DNA of 23,720 nt from Methanobrevibacter_A sp964431035 (GCA_964431035.1 CAYSIF010000026.1:1-23720); one strand, 5' to 3'; counted from the stretch's first letter, positions 8,506-17,011 are shown. Translations and numbers: made by a program. Notes: generated from the sequence alone by a model not told the origin.

Positions 8506-8525
8506 TTTTTTTTACTATTTTTTTT
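8506..8525 (+). terminator. T-run terminator after the YkgJ-type gene
   Basis: Two runs of eight T (8506-8513 and 8518-8525) follow the stop codon directly. They separate this gene from the PadR promoter. Confidence 0.5.
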
Positions 8526-8526
8526 A

Positions 8527-8563
8527 ACATATATAAAAAAATTATATATGTAAGTTTTTACAA
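8527..8563 (+). promoter_or_regulatory. Promoter and probable PadR operator
   Basis: A perfect inverted repeat ACATATATAA-aaaaa-TTATATATGT (8527-8551) covers the likely TATA box (8542-8549). It overlaps a second dyad, TGTAA-gttt-TTACA (8549-8562). The second dyad contains ATGT-N8-ACAA (8548-8563), one base off the ATGT-N8-ACAT operator described for PadR-family repressors. With the TATA centre near 8546, transcription should start near 8572, so a protein bound here would block the promoter. Autoregulation by the PadR gene just downstream is the simple reading. Confidence 0.6.
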
Positions 8564-8613
8564 TAACTCTCCTACATATAAAAAAACTATTTTTTCAAGG
8601 AGACTGATACAAA

Positions 8614-9042
8614 GTGGGTAATGAATCTAAAGAAATAAATGAATTAATAACGCCCTATAATAAAGTATTAAAACATTTAAGCAACGGATTCTACAGATTA
8701 ATAATACTCTGGGAAGTAAACAAACAACCAATACACGGTTATGGTTTAATAAAAAAAATAGATGAATTTCACCAAAGACAAATTGATGAAGGAATAATAA
8801 ACCAAACAAAATCAAGCAAAATATATCCAATACTATCACAAATGGAAAAAGACAAACTAATAGAAGGATACTGGACAATAAAAGACAATAAAAATGTTAA
8901 ATTTTACAAAATAACTTCATTAGGAGTTGAACTACTAAACGTATTACATTTCAGATTCCACGAATTAAGCCTAAATCCAATATGGAAAGAATTCATAAAT
9001 GAAATGATACTAAACAGCAAACCCATAGAAAAAGGAGAATAA
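8614..9042 (+). CDS. PadR-family transcriptional regulator
   Basis: This 142-residue winged-helix repressor is typical of those that head drug-exporter operons. The PadR pattern is clear: FYRLIILWEVNKQPIHGYGL in the first helices, SKIYPILSQMEKDKLIEGYW in the recognition helix region, and VKFYKITSLGVELL in the wing. The start is a GTG with AAGGAG 11 bases upstream; no in-frame ATG fits. The next gene's Shine-Dalgarno (GGAG, 9034-9037) lies inside the last codons, so it is translationally linked to the ABC ATPase. It probably represses its own operon through the palindromes at 8527-8563 and is released by a ligand the exporter handles. Confidence 0.92.
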   Translation: MGNESKEINELITPYNKVLKHLSNGFYRLIILWEVNKQPIHGYGLIKKIDEFHQRQIDEGIINQTKSSKIYPILSQMEKDKLIEGYWTIKDNKNVKFYKITSLGVELLNVLHFRFHELSLNPIWKEFINEMILNSKPIEKGE

Positions 9043-9047
9043 AAAAA

Positions 9048-10091
9048 TTGAAAAACGCTATTGAAACATTCGAATTAACAAAAAAATATAAAAAATTCAC
9101 AGCAGTTAATTCACTAAACTTCAACATTCCAAATAAAACAATATTCGGAATGCTAGGTCCCAACGGAGCAGGTAAAACAACAACAATAAAAATGCTAACC
9201 TGCCTAGCACAACCAACAAGTGGAACAGCAAAAGTAGCAGGCTATGACATAAAAGAAAACCCAAACGAAGTAAGAGAAAAAATAGGAATGGTACCACAAG
9301 CAGTAAGCCTCTACAAAGACCTAACAGTTAAAGAAAACGCAGAAATGTGCTCAGACTATTACGGACTAAACGAAGATGAAAAATTCGAAAGAATAGATGA
9401 ATTAATGGAATTAGTAGACATAAAATATGCAGAAAACAAACTAATCAAACACCTATCAGGAGGACAAAAACAAAAAGCATCACTAGTAGCAAGCCTAGTA
9501 CACAGACCAGACATACTATTTTTAGACGAACCCACAATAGGATTAGACCCCACAACAAAAAGAGTACTCTGGAACATAATACAAGATCTAAACGATGAAG
9601 GACACACAATAATCCTATGCTCACACGACATGCACGAAGTAGACATGCTATGCGACAACGTAGGAATAATAAACACAGGAAACCTAGTAGCATACGACAC
9701 ACCACACGGACTAAAAGACACACTACTAAAACAACAAAAAGAAGAATACGAAAACCTCACACAAACACTAACAAAAGTACAAAAAGAAACAAAAGATTTA
9801 AAATCACCAAGAAACTTCTACCACAGAGATGTATCACTATTAATAGAAAACCTAAACGACACAATACTAAACTACTTCAAAAACAACCAAAAAATACACG
9901 AAACAGTAGTAGAAAAAAACGGAAGAGTAAACCTAAAAGTAGACACCTTTGACGAAAACATAGTAAACGACATAATAAAAGTAGTTCAAAATTACAATGG
10001 AAAAATAAGCTCCATATACACAGAAGAACCATCACTAGAAGACGTTTTCATGAATGTAACAGCAGATGTTGACGAAGACGCAAGAGCATAA
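9048..10091 (+). CDS. DrrA-like ABC transporter ATP-binding protein
   Basis: This 347-residue ATPase belongs to the DrrA/ABC-2 exporter class. It has Walker A GPNGAGKT (37-44), signature LSGGQKQK (136-143), Walker B ILFLDEP (156-162) and a switch His in CSHD (191-194). The C-terminal part from about residue 220 is longer than usual and includes a Glu/Lys/Gln-rich, likely coiled segment (KQQKEEYENLTQTL onward), before the family's terminal EEPSLEDVFM motif. The start is a TTG at 9048, 10 bases after GGAG and 5 bases after the PadR stop. It pairs with the permease at 10116. Such pairs export hydrophobic drugs or lipids; the substrate here is unknown. Confidence 0.93.
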   Translation: MKNAIETFELTKKYKKFTAVNSLNFNIPNKTIFGMLGPNGAGKTTTIKMLTCLAQPTSGTAKVAGYDIKENPNEVREKIGMVPQAVSLYKDLTVKENAEMCSDYYGLNEDEKFERIDELMELVDIKYAENKLIKHLSGGQKQKASLVASLVHRPDILFLDEPTIGLDPTTKRVLWNIIQDLNDEGHTIILCSHDMHEVDMLCDNVGIINTGNLVAYDTPHGLKDTLLKQQKEEYENLTQTLTKVQKETKDLKSPRNFYHRDVSLLIENLNDTILNYFKNNQKIHETVVEKNGRVNLKVDTFDENIVNDIIKVVQNYNGKISSIYTEEPSLEDVFMNVTADVDEDARA

Positions 10092-10115
10092 AAAGATATA
10101 TGAGGGGATGAAAAA

Positions 10116-11279
10116 TTGGTTGAACTAAAAAAACTAAAATGGATGATAAAAAAAGAATGGTTAAGCCTATACCGTCACCCAGGAAGACTACTATCAATAC
10201 TCATATTCCCAATAGTCATAATCCTACTATTTGGATACGGAATGGGCGGAGACCTAACAGACTTATCAGTAGTAATATCCGCACCAGACAGTGGAGACTT
10301 AACAGACTTAACACTAGATGAAATCAAAGCAAATTCAGTATTTGACGTTGTAAACATAACAACAAACCAAAACCTTGCAAAAGAAATGGTAGATAATGGA
10401 GAAGTTAAAGCAGCAATACTTCTGCCATCGAACTATAATAATGACACACAACAAAGAACAGTAACACTATACCTAGACTCGTCAGATCAAATGGCATCAG
10501 GAGTACTAGAACCAGCAACACAAGGAATATTCAGCCAAATATCAATAAAACAAGCACTAACACAACAAATAAACGTTAACAACCAAACAGCACCAACAGA
10601 CAACACAAACTCACTATCACAATCACTAACCAGTGCAAAATCAACAATAAACCTCCAAGTAAACAAAATATATGGAAACATCAAATACATGGACTTCTTA
10701 GTACCAGCAATACTAGGAATGACAATAATGATGTCATGCATAATGGGAATGGGAGCATCAATAGCAGGAGAAAGAGAAAACGGAGAACTAGCAAGACTAT
10801 TCATGACACCAACAACGGTAGCAACAGTAATAGGAGGAAAAATCCTAGGAAAACTAAGCGTAGAAATGCTAAGAGCACTAATACTACTATTCGTCGCAAT
10901 AATACTCTTCGGAGTAACAATAAAAGGAGGAATAATACAAACACTAATGCTACTATTCTTAGGAGCACTATGCTTCGTAGGATTCGGAATAATGCTATCA
11001 GCAAGAACACAAACACAAGAAGACTACGCACAAATATCAATGGTATTCTCAATGCCAATGATGTTCGTATCAGGAGTATTCTACCCAATAGAAACAATGC
11101 CATGGATACTACAAAAATTCGCATACATCTTCCCACTAACATACCTAAACGATGCAATGCGAGCAGTAATGATACAAGGAAGAGGACTAGGAGACGTATG
11201 GATAGACATACTAGTACTACTAGGATTCACACTACTATTCTTCATAATGGGAGTTAAAAGATTCAACAGAGACATCTAA
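10116..11279 (+). CDS. ABC-2 type transporter permease, DrrB-like
   Basis: This 387-residue membrane subunit pairs with the ATPase at 9048. One N-terminal membrane helix (about 24-43, LLSILIFPIVIILLFGYGM) is followed by a soluble extracytoplasmic domain (about 45-190) rich in Asn, Thr and Gln. Five more helices (about 190-385) follow, including the family's AGERENGELARLFMTP loop and PLTYLNDAMRAVM near the C-terminus. The start is TTG at 10116, with GAGGGGATG (10102-10110) as ribosome site; a 24-base gap follows the ATPase. Third positions are strongly A/C-ending, as in the whole operon. Confidence 0.93.
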   Translation: MVELKKLKWMIKKEWLSLYRHPGRLLSILIFPIVIILLFGYGMGGDLTDLSVVISAPDSGDLTDLTLDEIKANSVFDVVNITTNQNLAKEMVDNGEVKAAILLPSNYNNDTQQRTVTLYLDSSDQMASGVLEPATQGIFSQISIKQALTQQINVNNQTAPTDNTNSLSQSLTSAKSTINLQVNKIYGNIKYMDFLVPAILGMTIMMSCIMGMGASIAGERENGELARLFMTPTTVATVIGGKILGKLSVEMLRALILLFVAIILFGVTIKGGIIQTLMLLFLGALCFVGFGIMLSARTQTQEDYAQISMVFSMPMMFVSGVFYPIETMPWILQKFAYIFPLTYLNDAMRAVMIQGRGLGDVWIDILVLLGFTLLFFIMGVKRFNRDI

Positions 11280-11304
11280 AAAAAATAATGGAGGGAAAAA
11301 AGAA

Positions 11305-12534
11305 TTGATAAAAAAGAAAACAACACTCATAATAATATTAATACTGCTAGCCAGCATAAATGCATTAAATGCAGCAGATAATGACTGGCCAATGTTCCAA
11401 CAAAACATAAACCACAACGGATTTATAAAAGAATCCTCTGACCACATAGCAAACACATGGACATACAACGCAGGAAACTCAATACAATCCACACCAGCAA
11501 TACAAGATGGAATCGCATACATAATCACAACAAACGGAATACTAAAAGCAATAGACATAGAAACAGGAACATGCAAATGGAGCGACAACCTAGGAACAAA
11601 CATCATAGCATCACCAGTAATAAAAGGAAACATGCTATATATAGGTGGAGAAGATGGATACATGTACGCATACAACATAGACAACCAAGGAATCGAATGG
11701 AAATTCAAAACAAGCAAACCAATAGAATCCACACCATACCTAACAAACGACTCAATATACTTCGGCTCAAACAACGGACACGTATACCAACTAAACTTAG
11801 ATAATGGAGAAAAAATAAACGACTACAAAATCGGAGGAAAAATCACCTCATCACCAATAGTAATAAACGAAACACTATACGTAGGCTCAACAAACAACAA
11901 AATACTAGCAATAAACACAGAAAACGGGGATGAAAAATGGACATACACAACAGGAGACGAAATAAAATCCTCACCAGCACTAGCAAACAACACACTCATA
12001 ATAGGATCATCAGACGGAACAGTCTACGCACTAAACATAGACGACGGTAGTGTATCATGGAAATTCGACACAGGAAACAAAGTAATATCCTCACCATCCA
12101 TAGATGAATACAACAATAACATATACATCGGCTCAGACTCCGGAAGCATCTACTGCCTAGACTTAAGAGACGGAAACCTAAAATGGGAACACGAAACAGG
12201 AGACAAAATACAATCCACACCAGCAATATACGACAACAATATAGTAATAACATCAAACAACGGTCACGCATACATCCTAAACAAATTCAGTGGAAATGAA
12301 AACCTAAGCTTCAACCCAGGATCATATCTTTTCAACTCGCCAATAACATCATCACCAGTAATCTACGGAGAAAGCCTAATAATCGCAGGACAAGACGGAT
12401 ATGTCTACGCACTAAACGACCAAAAAATGGAAGCACCAATAACAACACTAAACATATACACAATAATCATAGTAATAGTAGTAATACTAATACTAGCACT
12501 CTCAGTAAAATACATAAAAAACAGAAACAAATAA
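11305..12534 (+). CDS. Secreted, membrane-anchored PQQ-repeat beta-propeller protein
   Basis: This 409-residue protein has an N-terminal signal peptide (MIKKKTTLIIILILLASINA, then LNAAD) and the usual opening DWPMFQQNINHNG. Eight repeats follow of the form xSSPxIxxxxxYIGSxDGxxYALNxxxGxxxW, a BamB-like eight-bladed propeller. A C-terminal membrane helix (about 382-402) ends in Lys/Asn-rich residues. The propeller therefore faces outside the cell. It starts at TTG 11305 with GGAGGG 9 bases before, 25 bases after the permease, so it belongs to the PadR/ABC operon. It may act as an extracytoplasmic partner of the exporter; that is inference from the operon only. Tryptophan-docking residues are kept in most blades. 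Confidence 0.9.
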   Translation: MIKKKTTLIIILILLASINALNAADNDWPMFQQNINHNGFIKESSDHIANTWTYNAGNSIQSTPAIQDGIAYIITTNGILKAIDIETGTCKWSDNLGTNIIASPVIKGNMLYIGGEDGYMYAYNIDNQGIEWKFKTSKPIESTPYLTNDSIYFGSNNGHVYQLNLDNGEKINDYKIGGKITSSPIVINETLYVGSTNNKILAINTENGDEKWTYTTGDEIKSSPALANNTLIIGSSDGTVYALNIDDGSVSWKFDTGNKVISSPSIDEYNNNIYIGSDSGSIYCLDLRDGNLKWEHETGDKIQSTPAIYDNNIVITSNNGHAYILNKFSGNENLSFNPGSYLFNSPITSSPVIYGESLIIAGQDGYVYALNDQKMEAPITTLNIYTIIIVIVVILILALSVKYIKNRNK

Positions 12535-12598
12535 AGAACATAATAATAGTAAAGGGGGGTTAAAATAAATTTTTACATATAATTAAATTCTAATCCTC

Positions 12599-12604
12599 TT
12601 TTTT
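12599..12604 (+). terminator. Possible T-run terminator of the PadR/ABC operon
   Basis: Six T in a row occur 65 bases after the stop of the propeller gene. An isolated six-G run (12554-12559) lies between. No other end signal is seen before the next gene. Confidence 0.3.
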
Positions 12605-12680
12605 ACAATTTAATAATATTAATAAAAGATTTAATTAAAATATAAATTCATAAACAAAATAATTAATTGAAGGGTAAATT

Positions 12681-13451
12681 GTGGAGTGGAAAAAATACTT
12701 TAATGGATCAGTACTTGAAAGAGGATTAAGTTACTATAATAAGGATAATATAAAAATTAATAATTCAAGTTCTAAAATTGTTGAAGCTACTGTTTATGGA
12801 GGTAATGATTATAATATTAGAATTAAGTTTACTGATGGTGAAATTATTTCTATGAATTGTGATTGTTATTATTATATGCATGAAACTAATTGTAAACATT
12901 TAGCTGCTGTTTTATATTATCTGGAAGATAATAATGAAATTTTACAGGATAATAATGTTAAAAGTATTCTTGAATCTGTAAAACAGGAAAATATTAATGA
13001 TTTCATATTACGCGAATTAGAAAGAGATAATGACCTTTTTATTAAGTTTAAAATATATAATAATTTGGAATTTGATGAAAATTATTATTTAAATAAAATA
13101 AAGAAAATTTCAGATGAGGATAAGTATTTTTCAGAGACAATGAAGTTTATTGATGAAGATTTAGAATTTCTTTTTGAAAATAATCAGTTTAAACTTATTC
13201 TTAAAATTATTAAAATTATTTATAATAACATTAAAATGCGTGTTGATGATGGGGAAATTTATGGAGATAATGATTTAGTTTTTGTCTTTGAAGATTTAGT
13301 AGTTAGATTAGCAGATACTGAAGTTTATGATGAACTTAAAGAGTATCTGAAAATTGAATTTAAAAATGCTCCTGATGGTCTTAATGAAGAAATATGTAAT
13401 ATTGCATTAAGAATTATGGATGATGATGAACTATTTGAAGAATATAATTAA
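12681..13451 (+). CDS. SWIM zinc-finger protein
   Basis: This 256-residue protein has a SWIM domain at its N-terminus: Cys60, Cys62, Cys71 and His73 (C-x-C-x8-C-x-H, ending CKHLAAVLYYL). It is preceded by the usual RGLSYY and VEATVYGG segments. SWIM domains bind nucleic acid or protein and are often found with SNF2 helicases or recombination proteins. Here the rest (residues 90-256) is an acidic, helical region I do not recognise. The start is a GTG with AAGGGT about 6 bases upstream. No helicase gene is adjacent, so its partner is unclear. Third positions are mostly A/T with few C, unlike the operon before it. Confidence 0.85.
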   Translation: MEWKKYFNGSVLERGLSYYNKDNIKINNSSSKIVEATVYGGNDYNIRIKFTDGEIISMNCDCYYYMHETNCKHLAAVLYYLEDNNEILQDNNVKSILESVKQENINDFILRELERDNDLFIKFKIYNNLEFDENYYLNKIKKISDEDKYFSETMKFIDEDLEFLFENNQFKLILKIIKIIYNNIKMRVDDGEIYGDNDLVFVFEDLVVRLADTEVYDELKEYLKIEFKNAPDGLNEEICNIALRIMDDDELFEEYN

Positions 13452-13458
13452 TTATAAT

Positions 13459-13468
13459 TATATATAGA
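13459..13468 (+). promoter_or_regulatory. TATA box for the ATP-grasp gene
   Basis: TTATATATAG is centred about 33 bases before the ATG at 13497. Normal spacing gives a 5' leader of only about 8 bases, in keeping with the lack of a Shine-Dalgarno. Confidence 0.45.
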
Positions 13469-13496
13469 TTTTAATAGAATATTAAATTGATTTTTT

Positions 13497-14396
13497 ATGC
13501 TTGATTGTTTAATTCTTATTGAAGATAACCTAGAAAAATACTACAAAGAAAACAACAACCCAAAAGGAATACAACTAATACTAGACACCCTAGATAATGA
13601 AAATATAAACTACAAACTAATTAATTACAAAAAAATCCAAACAAATACTAAAGGATATATTGTAAATAATAAAGTTTATGAGTTTCCAAAGGTAATTATA
13701 AGTTTAATTGTTCCACAACCAAATGACAAACATTATAAAAATATAAGATTAGAATTTGAAAAACATTCACAACATATTAACCCATATAATCAAGTAGAAC
13801 TAGTTAAAGATAAATTCAAAACATTACAATTTATTAAAAATGAAATACCTGATGTTAAAACTCCTAAAACAATACTATTGAATGAAAATACAAATATTAA
13901 TCAAATTATCTCTTTTTTAAATCTTCCAATAATATTCAAACCTAATAAAGGATACAAAGGAGAAGAGGTAAAACTTTTAAAAACCCGTTTTGATTTAGAA
14001 GATACTATTAAAAATTCACCACCAAATAAATACATACTCCAAGAAGCTATAACTGAAAGTTTTGGACAAGATATAAGAATTGTAACAGCATCAACTGAAG
14101 TAATATATTCTATAAAAAGAGAAAACAATAAAGATTTTAGATCTAACAGAAATCAAGGCGGAAAAATCACAATATACAATCCCAATGAATATTTGAAAGA
14201 ATTAAGTGTTAAAATTTCTGAAAAACTAAAACTAAACTATGCAAGTATTGATTTTCTAATAAAAAATGATGAGTATATCTTATGTGAAGTTAATAGTTTT
14301 CCAGGTTTAACATTACCACTTTCACAAATAGAAAAAGATGATTTTACAATTTATGAAAATTTAAAATCCACAATCCTTAAAAAACTAATTTTCTAA
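13497..14396 (+). CDS. RimK-like ATP-grasp ligase
   Basis: This 299-residue cytoplasmic ATP-grasp enzyme joins a carboxylate to an amino (or other) group through an acyl-phosphate. Recognisable elements are DKFKTLQFI at the start of the ATP-binding part (about 103-111), KPNKGYKGEEV in the P-loop-like strand, ILQEAI..SFGQDIRI, DFRSNRNQGGKI, and the metal-binding ASIDFLI with CEVNSFPGL near the C-terminus. This layout is closest to RimK/LysX/MptN-type ligases, including coenzyme F420 and tetrahydromethanopterin glutamate ligases, but the substrate cannot be told from sequence alone. The N-terminal pre-ATP-grasp domain is short and diverged. It appears to have its own promoter and an almost leaderless mRNA. 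Confidence 0.85.
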   Translation: MLDCLILIEDNLEKYYKENNNPKGIQLILDTLDNENINYKLINYKKIQTNTKGYIVNNKVYEFPKVIISLIVPQPNDKHYKNIRLEFEKHSQHINPYNQVELVKDKFKTLQFIKNEIPDVKTPKTILLNENTNINQIISFLNLPIIFKPNKGYKGEEVKLLKTRFDLEDTIKNSPPNKYILQEAITESFGQDIRIVTASTEVIYSIKRENNKDFRSNRNQGGKITIYNPNEYLKELSVKISEKLKLNYASIDFLIKNDEYILCEVNSFPGLTLPLSQIEKDDFTIYENLKSTILKKLIF

Positions 14397-14479
14397 AAAT
14401 ATTACTTTTCAAATGCTCGCATTATTTACTTAAATATACATTAATAAAATTACTACTTGAAGTTTAATTAAAACAATTC

Positions 14480-15013
14480 ATGGAGCATAAAAGAAGTATG
14501 TATATGGACAACACGGACTATACGGCTATTGAAGACATATCAATTAACAAATTAGAAAAATATTGTAAAGCGAAAAAATTAAACTTCGATTTAAACAAGA
14601 ATTATGGTAAATGGGGAGCATTCGCATATTACTATGGTGAAAAAGAAAACTTAAAAAACTATCAACTTATAAGCTTCACGAATATGATAACAATGTCAAT
14701 AGCCCATATGAAAATCGAAAATATTAGTGAAAACTATATTGATGAAGAGGCGATAGGATTACTGGTATTTGAAAAAACAGATAATCTAGTTAATGAACAA
14801 TTAAATGATGAAGAAAAAACAAGACGATTATTCCAAGAAATACTTGAAATATATAAAAATCCAAACTTCAACCAAAATTATGAAATTCTCAAATTTCAAA
14901 AAACAGTAAAGCTTTCTTGGAATCAAATGGATAAAATAAGCAAGTATCCTGGTGATGATTTTAATGAAAAAATCATGAACATTATAAATCAAGCTCCAGA
15001 ATACTCCAAATAG
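14480..15013 (+). CDS. Unknown protein, first of a tandem paralogue pair, RHH-like C-terminus
   Basis: I do not recognise a named family for this 177-residue protein. It shares two blocks with the gene at 15116: an N-terminal block around KWGAFAYYYGEKENL and a C-terminal block KISKYPGDDFNEKIMNII. The C-terminus (from residue 142, TVKLSWNQMDKI onward) has the strand-helix-turn-helix pattern of archaeal RHH antitoxin-type segments, with the PG-[DE]-x-[FY]-[ND] turn. It also resembles the antitoxin at 22245 (STFNDTIMDLL). It could be a DNA-binding regulator with an unknown N-terminal sensor. Start choice is unsure: ATGs at 14480, 14498 and 14504 are in frame and none has a good ribosome site. 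Confidence 0.7.
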   Translation: MEHKRSMYMDNTDYTAIEDISINKLEKYCKAKKLNFDLNKNYGKWGAFAYYYGEKENLKNYQLISFTNMITMSIAHMKIENISENYIDEEAIGLLVFEKTDNLVNEQLNDEEKTRRLFQEILEIYKNPNFNQNYEILKFQKTVKLSWNQMDKISKYPGDDFNEKIMNIINQAPEYSK

Positions 15014-15115
15014 TTATTTTGTTTCCCTTTAAAAACATTTAATGGTAATTTTAGTTTTAAAAAATAATATGGCATTCATCATCATTTTAAAAAAATACGT
15101 GGGTAATAATATTTT

Positions 15116-15610
15116 ATGATACAGCAATTCTATACTCCTCAACAAATATACAGAAAAGATAGGAAAACTCTTCAAGAAAGTTTGAAAACCATAAAAAAAC
15201 CATTTACCATAAAATCTAAATCACAATTATGGGCAGCATACGTATATTACAGGTTAAATGAGGAAAATTTAAATATATTATATTCTGATGAATTATCCTC
15301 ATTTGTATCTAAATTTGCAACTGGAACACCATATCCAGATTTTAAATGTAAAGATCTTAACTTAGAAAAGTTAGAAAATAATATACTTAATAAGTATAAT
15401 TTGAATTTGGAGAATTTATCCTCCTTTGATGCTTATAAGGAAACGATTAATTATATTTTTAATATTTTTATTTCCTCTCAGATTACTGATTTTGAATTAA
15501 TTAATGATTCTATTATTGTGTATTTGAAAAAGTCTGAGATGAATAAATTAGATAAAGTTCCAGGAGATAGTAATAGGCAGAAATTCATTAAACTTCTTGA
15601 AAATTATTAA
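15116..15610 (+). CDS. Unknown protein, second of the tandem paralogue pair, RHH-like C-terminus
   Basis: This 164-residue protein is a diverged relative of the gene before it. LWAAYVYYRLNEENL matches KWGAFAYYYGEKENL, and KLDKVPGDSNRQKFIKLL matches KISKYPGDDFNEKIMNII. The C-terminal segment from residue 132 (SIIVYLKKSEMNKLDKVPGD) fits an RHH-like strand and two helices. The middle differs in sequence and length. The two genes are 102 bases apart, each with weak initiation signals (GTGGGT lies about 14 bases before this ATG). No known toxin domain is seen in either. Confidence 0.7.
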   Translation: MIQQFYTPQQIYRKDRKTLQESLKTIKKPFTIKSKSQLWAAYVYYRLNEENLNILYSDELSSFVSKFATGTPYPDFKCKDLNLEKLENNILNKYNLNLENLSSFDAYKETINYIFNIFISSQITDFELINDSIIVYLKKSEMNKLDKVPGDSNRQKFIKLLENY

Positions 15611-15687
15611 CTAATTCATATAAATAATACTTGGGATATATATTAATTTAATGAATTTATTATAATTAATGAAGGAAAGTAAGTTTT

Positions 15688-16551
15688 ATGGATAATAAGT
15701 TACTAGATGCATTTTTAATTTTTGTAAGAGGACTATTTATGGGATCTGCTGATATAGTCCCTGGTGTAAGTGGTGGAACAATAGCACTAATTACAGGTAT
15801 TTATGAGAGACTTGTTGGTGCGATAAGTAATATTAGATTTAGATGGGTTAAACCTTTATTAAAATTAGATTTTAAATCTTTTGTTAGTGAATTGAAAGCT
15901 GATATTGATTTCCCATTTTTCATACCTTTGATTTTAGGTATTGGTATTGCATTTTTATCTTTGTCTAAGGTTATTGGGTATTGTTTGGATGTTTACACTG
16001 CATATACTTTTGCATTCTTTTTAGGACTTATTATTGCTTCAGCTTATATTTTATTTACTCAGATTGAAGAGTTGAATATTGTTAATATTGTTCTTGTTAT
16101 TGTTTTTGCAGTTTTGACTTGGATTTTTGTTGGTTTGAATCCTATTGCTGCTAATCATTCTTTGCCTGTGTTGTTTTTATCTGCTATTGTTGCTATTTGT
16201 GCGATGATTCTTCCAGGTATTAGTGGTTCTTTTATTTTGCTTTTGCTTGGTCAGTATGAGTATATGTTGGGTTGTCTTTCTTCTTTTAAATTGGTGGAGA
16301 TTATTGTTTTTGTTGTTGGTGCGGTTATTGGTTTGTTAGGTTTTAGTCGTTTTGTTAAGTATGCTTTTGAGAATTATCGTTCTGCTACTATTTCTGTTTT
16401 GATGGGAATTATGGTGGGTACTATACATTTACCAATTAATAATATTATGTCTTCTATTAATGGATCTTCAAGTTTTTTAATTTTAGGTTTAGTTATTATT
16501 GGTTTTGCTTTGATTTATGTTTTAGAGATGAAGTTTAGTATTGCTGATTAA
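15688..16551 (+). CDS. DUF368 membrane protein, PopT-type polyprenyl-phosphate transporter
   Basis: This 287-residue polytopic membrane protein of the DUF368 family has the hallmark GSADIVPGVSGGTIA (about 19-33) and the internal echo AMILPGISGSFILLLLG (about 172-188), the two halves of an inverted-repeat fold. Bacterial members have been shown to return undecaprenyl phosphate across the membrane. In an archaeon the likely cargo is the polyprenyl or dolichyl phosphate used for pseudomurein or glycan assembly (inference). The start is ATG 15688 with GAAGGA upstream. From about codon 100 onward the third positions become T/G-rich, and the same plus-strand bias continues into the convergent gene beyond it. 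Confidence 0.92.
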   Translation: MDNKLLDAFLIFVRGLFMGSADIVPGVSGGTIALITGIYERLVGAISNIRFRWVKPLLKLDFKSFVSELKADIDFPFFIPLILGIGIAFLSLSKVIGYCLDVYTAYTFAFFLGLIIASAYILFTQIEELNIVNIVLVIVFAVLTWIFVGLNPIAANHSLPVLFLSAIVAICAMILPGISGSFILLLLGQYEYMLGCLSSFKLVEIIVFVVGAVIGLLGFSRFVKYAFENYRSATISVLMGIMVGTIHLPINNIMSSINGSSSFLILGLVIIGFALIYVLEMKFSIAD

Positions 16552-16552
16552 A

Positions 16553-17011
16553 TTATTCTATTAATTCGAAGTCTTTTTTAAAACTACTGTCTATTTTCAG
16601 CCAGATGTCTTTGATTTCTGTTGCTGGTTGTAGGACTAGTTTTATTATTTCTTCTTGTTTTTCTTCGGAGTTTTCGTTTATTGGTGTTGGTTCTCCTCTT
16701 GTGTTTAGGTATACTGGTAGAGTGTTTGTAACTTTTTTTAGTCCTTTGGTTTCTATTTTTAGGTTGTCTAGGAATTTTCCTACTAGGTTTATGTCGTATT
16801 TTTGTTTTGTTAGTTCTTTTTTATCGAATTCTCTGTATTCTAAATCGTATAGTGCTTCTTCTTGGTATTCTTTGTATTTTGTTTTTAAATAGTTTAGTGC
16901 TTTTTCGTTGATTGGTTTGTAGTAGTCTGTGTTTCCTATTTTTTCAAAGATTAGGATTTTTTTATCTTTTATATTTACTTTATCTATATGGTTTTTTGTT
17001 TCTTTTTTCAT
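16553..17011 (-). CDS. Hypothetical charged protein
   Basis: This 152-residue protein is rich in Lys, Glu and Asp, with no membrane segment, cysteine or recognisable motif. The sequence FEKIGNTDYYKPINEKALNYL suggests a small mixed alpha/beta N-terminal part, followed by a helical Glu/Lys region. The C-terminus has LVLQPATEIKDIWLKIDSSF. It converges on the DUF368 gene with a single base between the two stop codons, so the transcripts probably overlap. The start ATG at 17011 is directly preceded by AAAAAGG. It is the only leftward gene between 4499 and the window end. I cannot name a function. Confidence 0.65.
   Translation of the reverse strand: MKKETKNHIDKVNIKDKKILIFEKIGNTDYYKPINEKALNYLKTKYKEYQEEALYDLEYREFDKKELTKQKYDINLVGKFLDNLKIETKGLKKVTNTLPVYLNTRGEPTPINENSEEKQEEIIKLVLQPATEIKDIWLKIDSSFKKDFELIE

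Noticed and set aside
9617..9952. Arg/Thr/Asn/Lys-rich frame inside the ABC ATPase gene; similar frames at 10736-11257 and 11457-11804
   Set aside because: They are alternate frames of A/C-rich coding sequence, low in complexity and inside well-supported genes.
12554..12559. Run of six G after the propeller gene, like an unattached ribosome site
   Set aside because: No open frame follows at suitable spacing, so no gene can be assigned to it.
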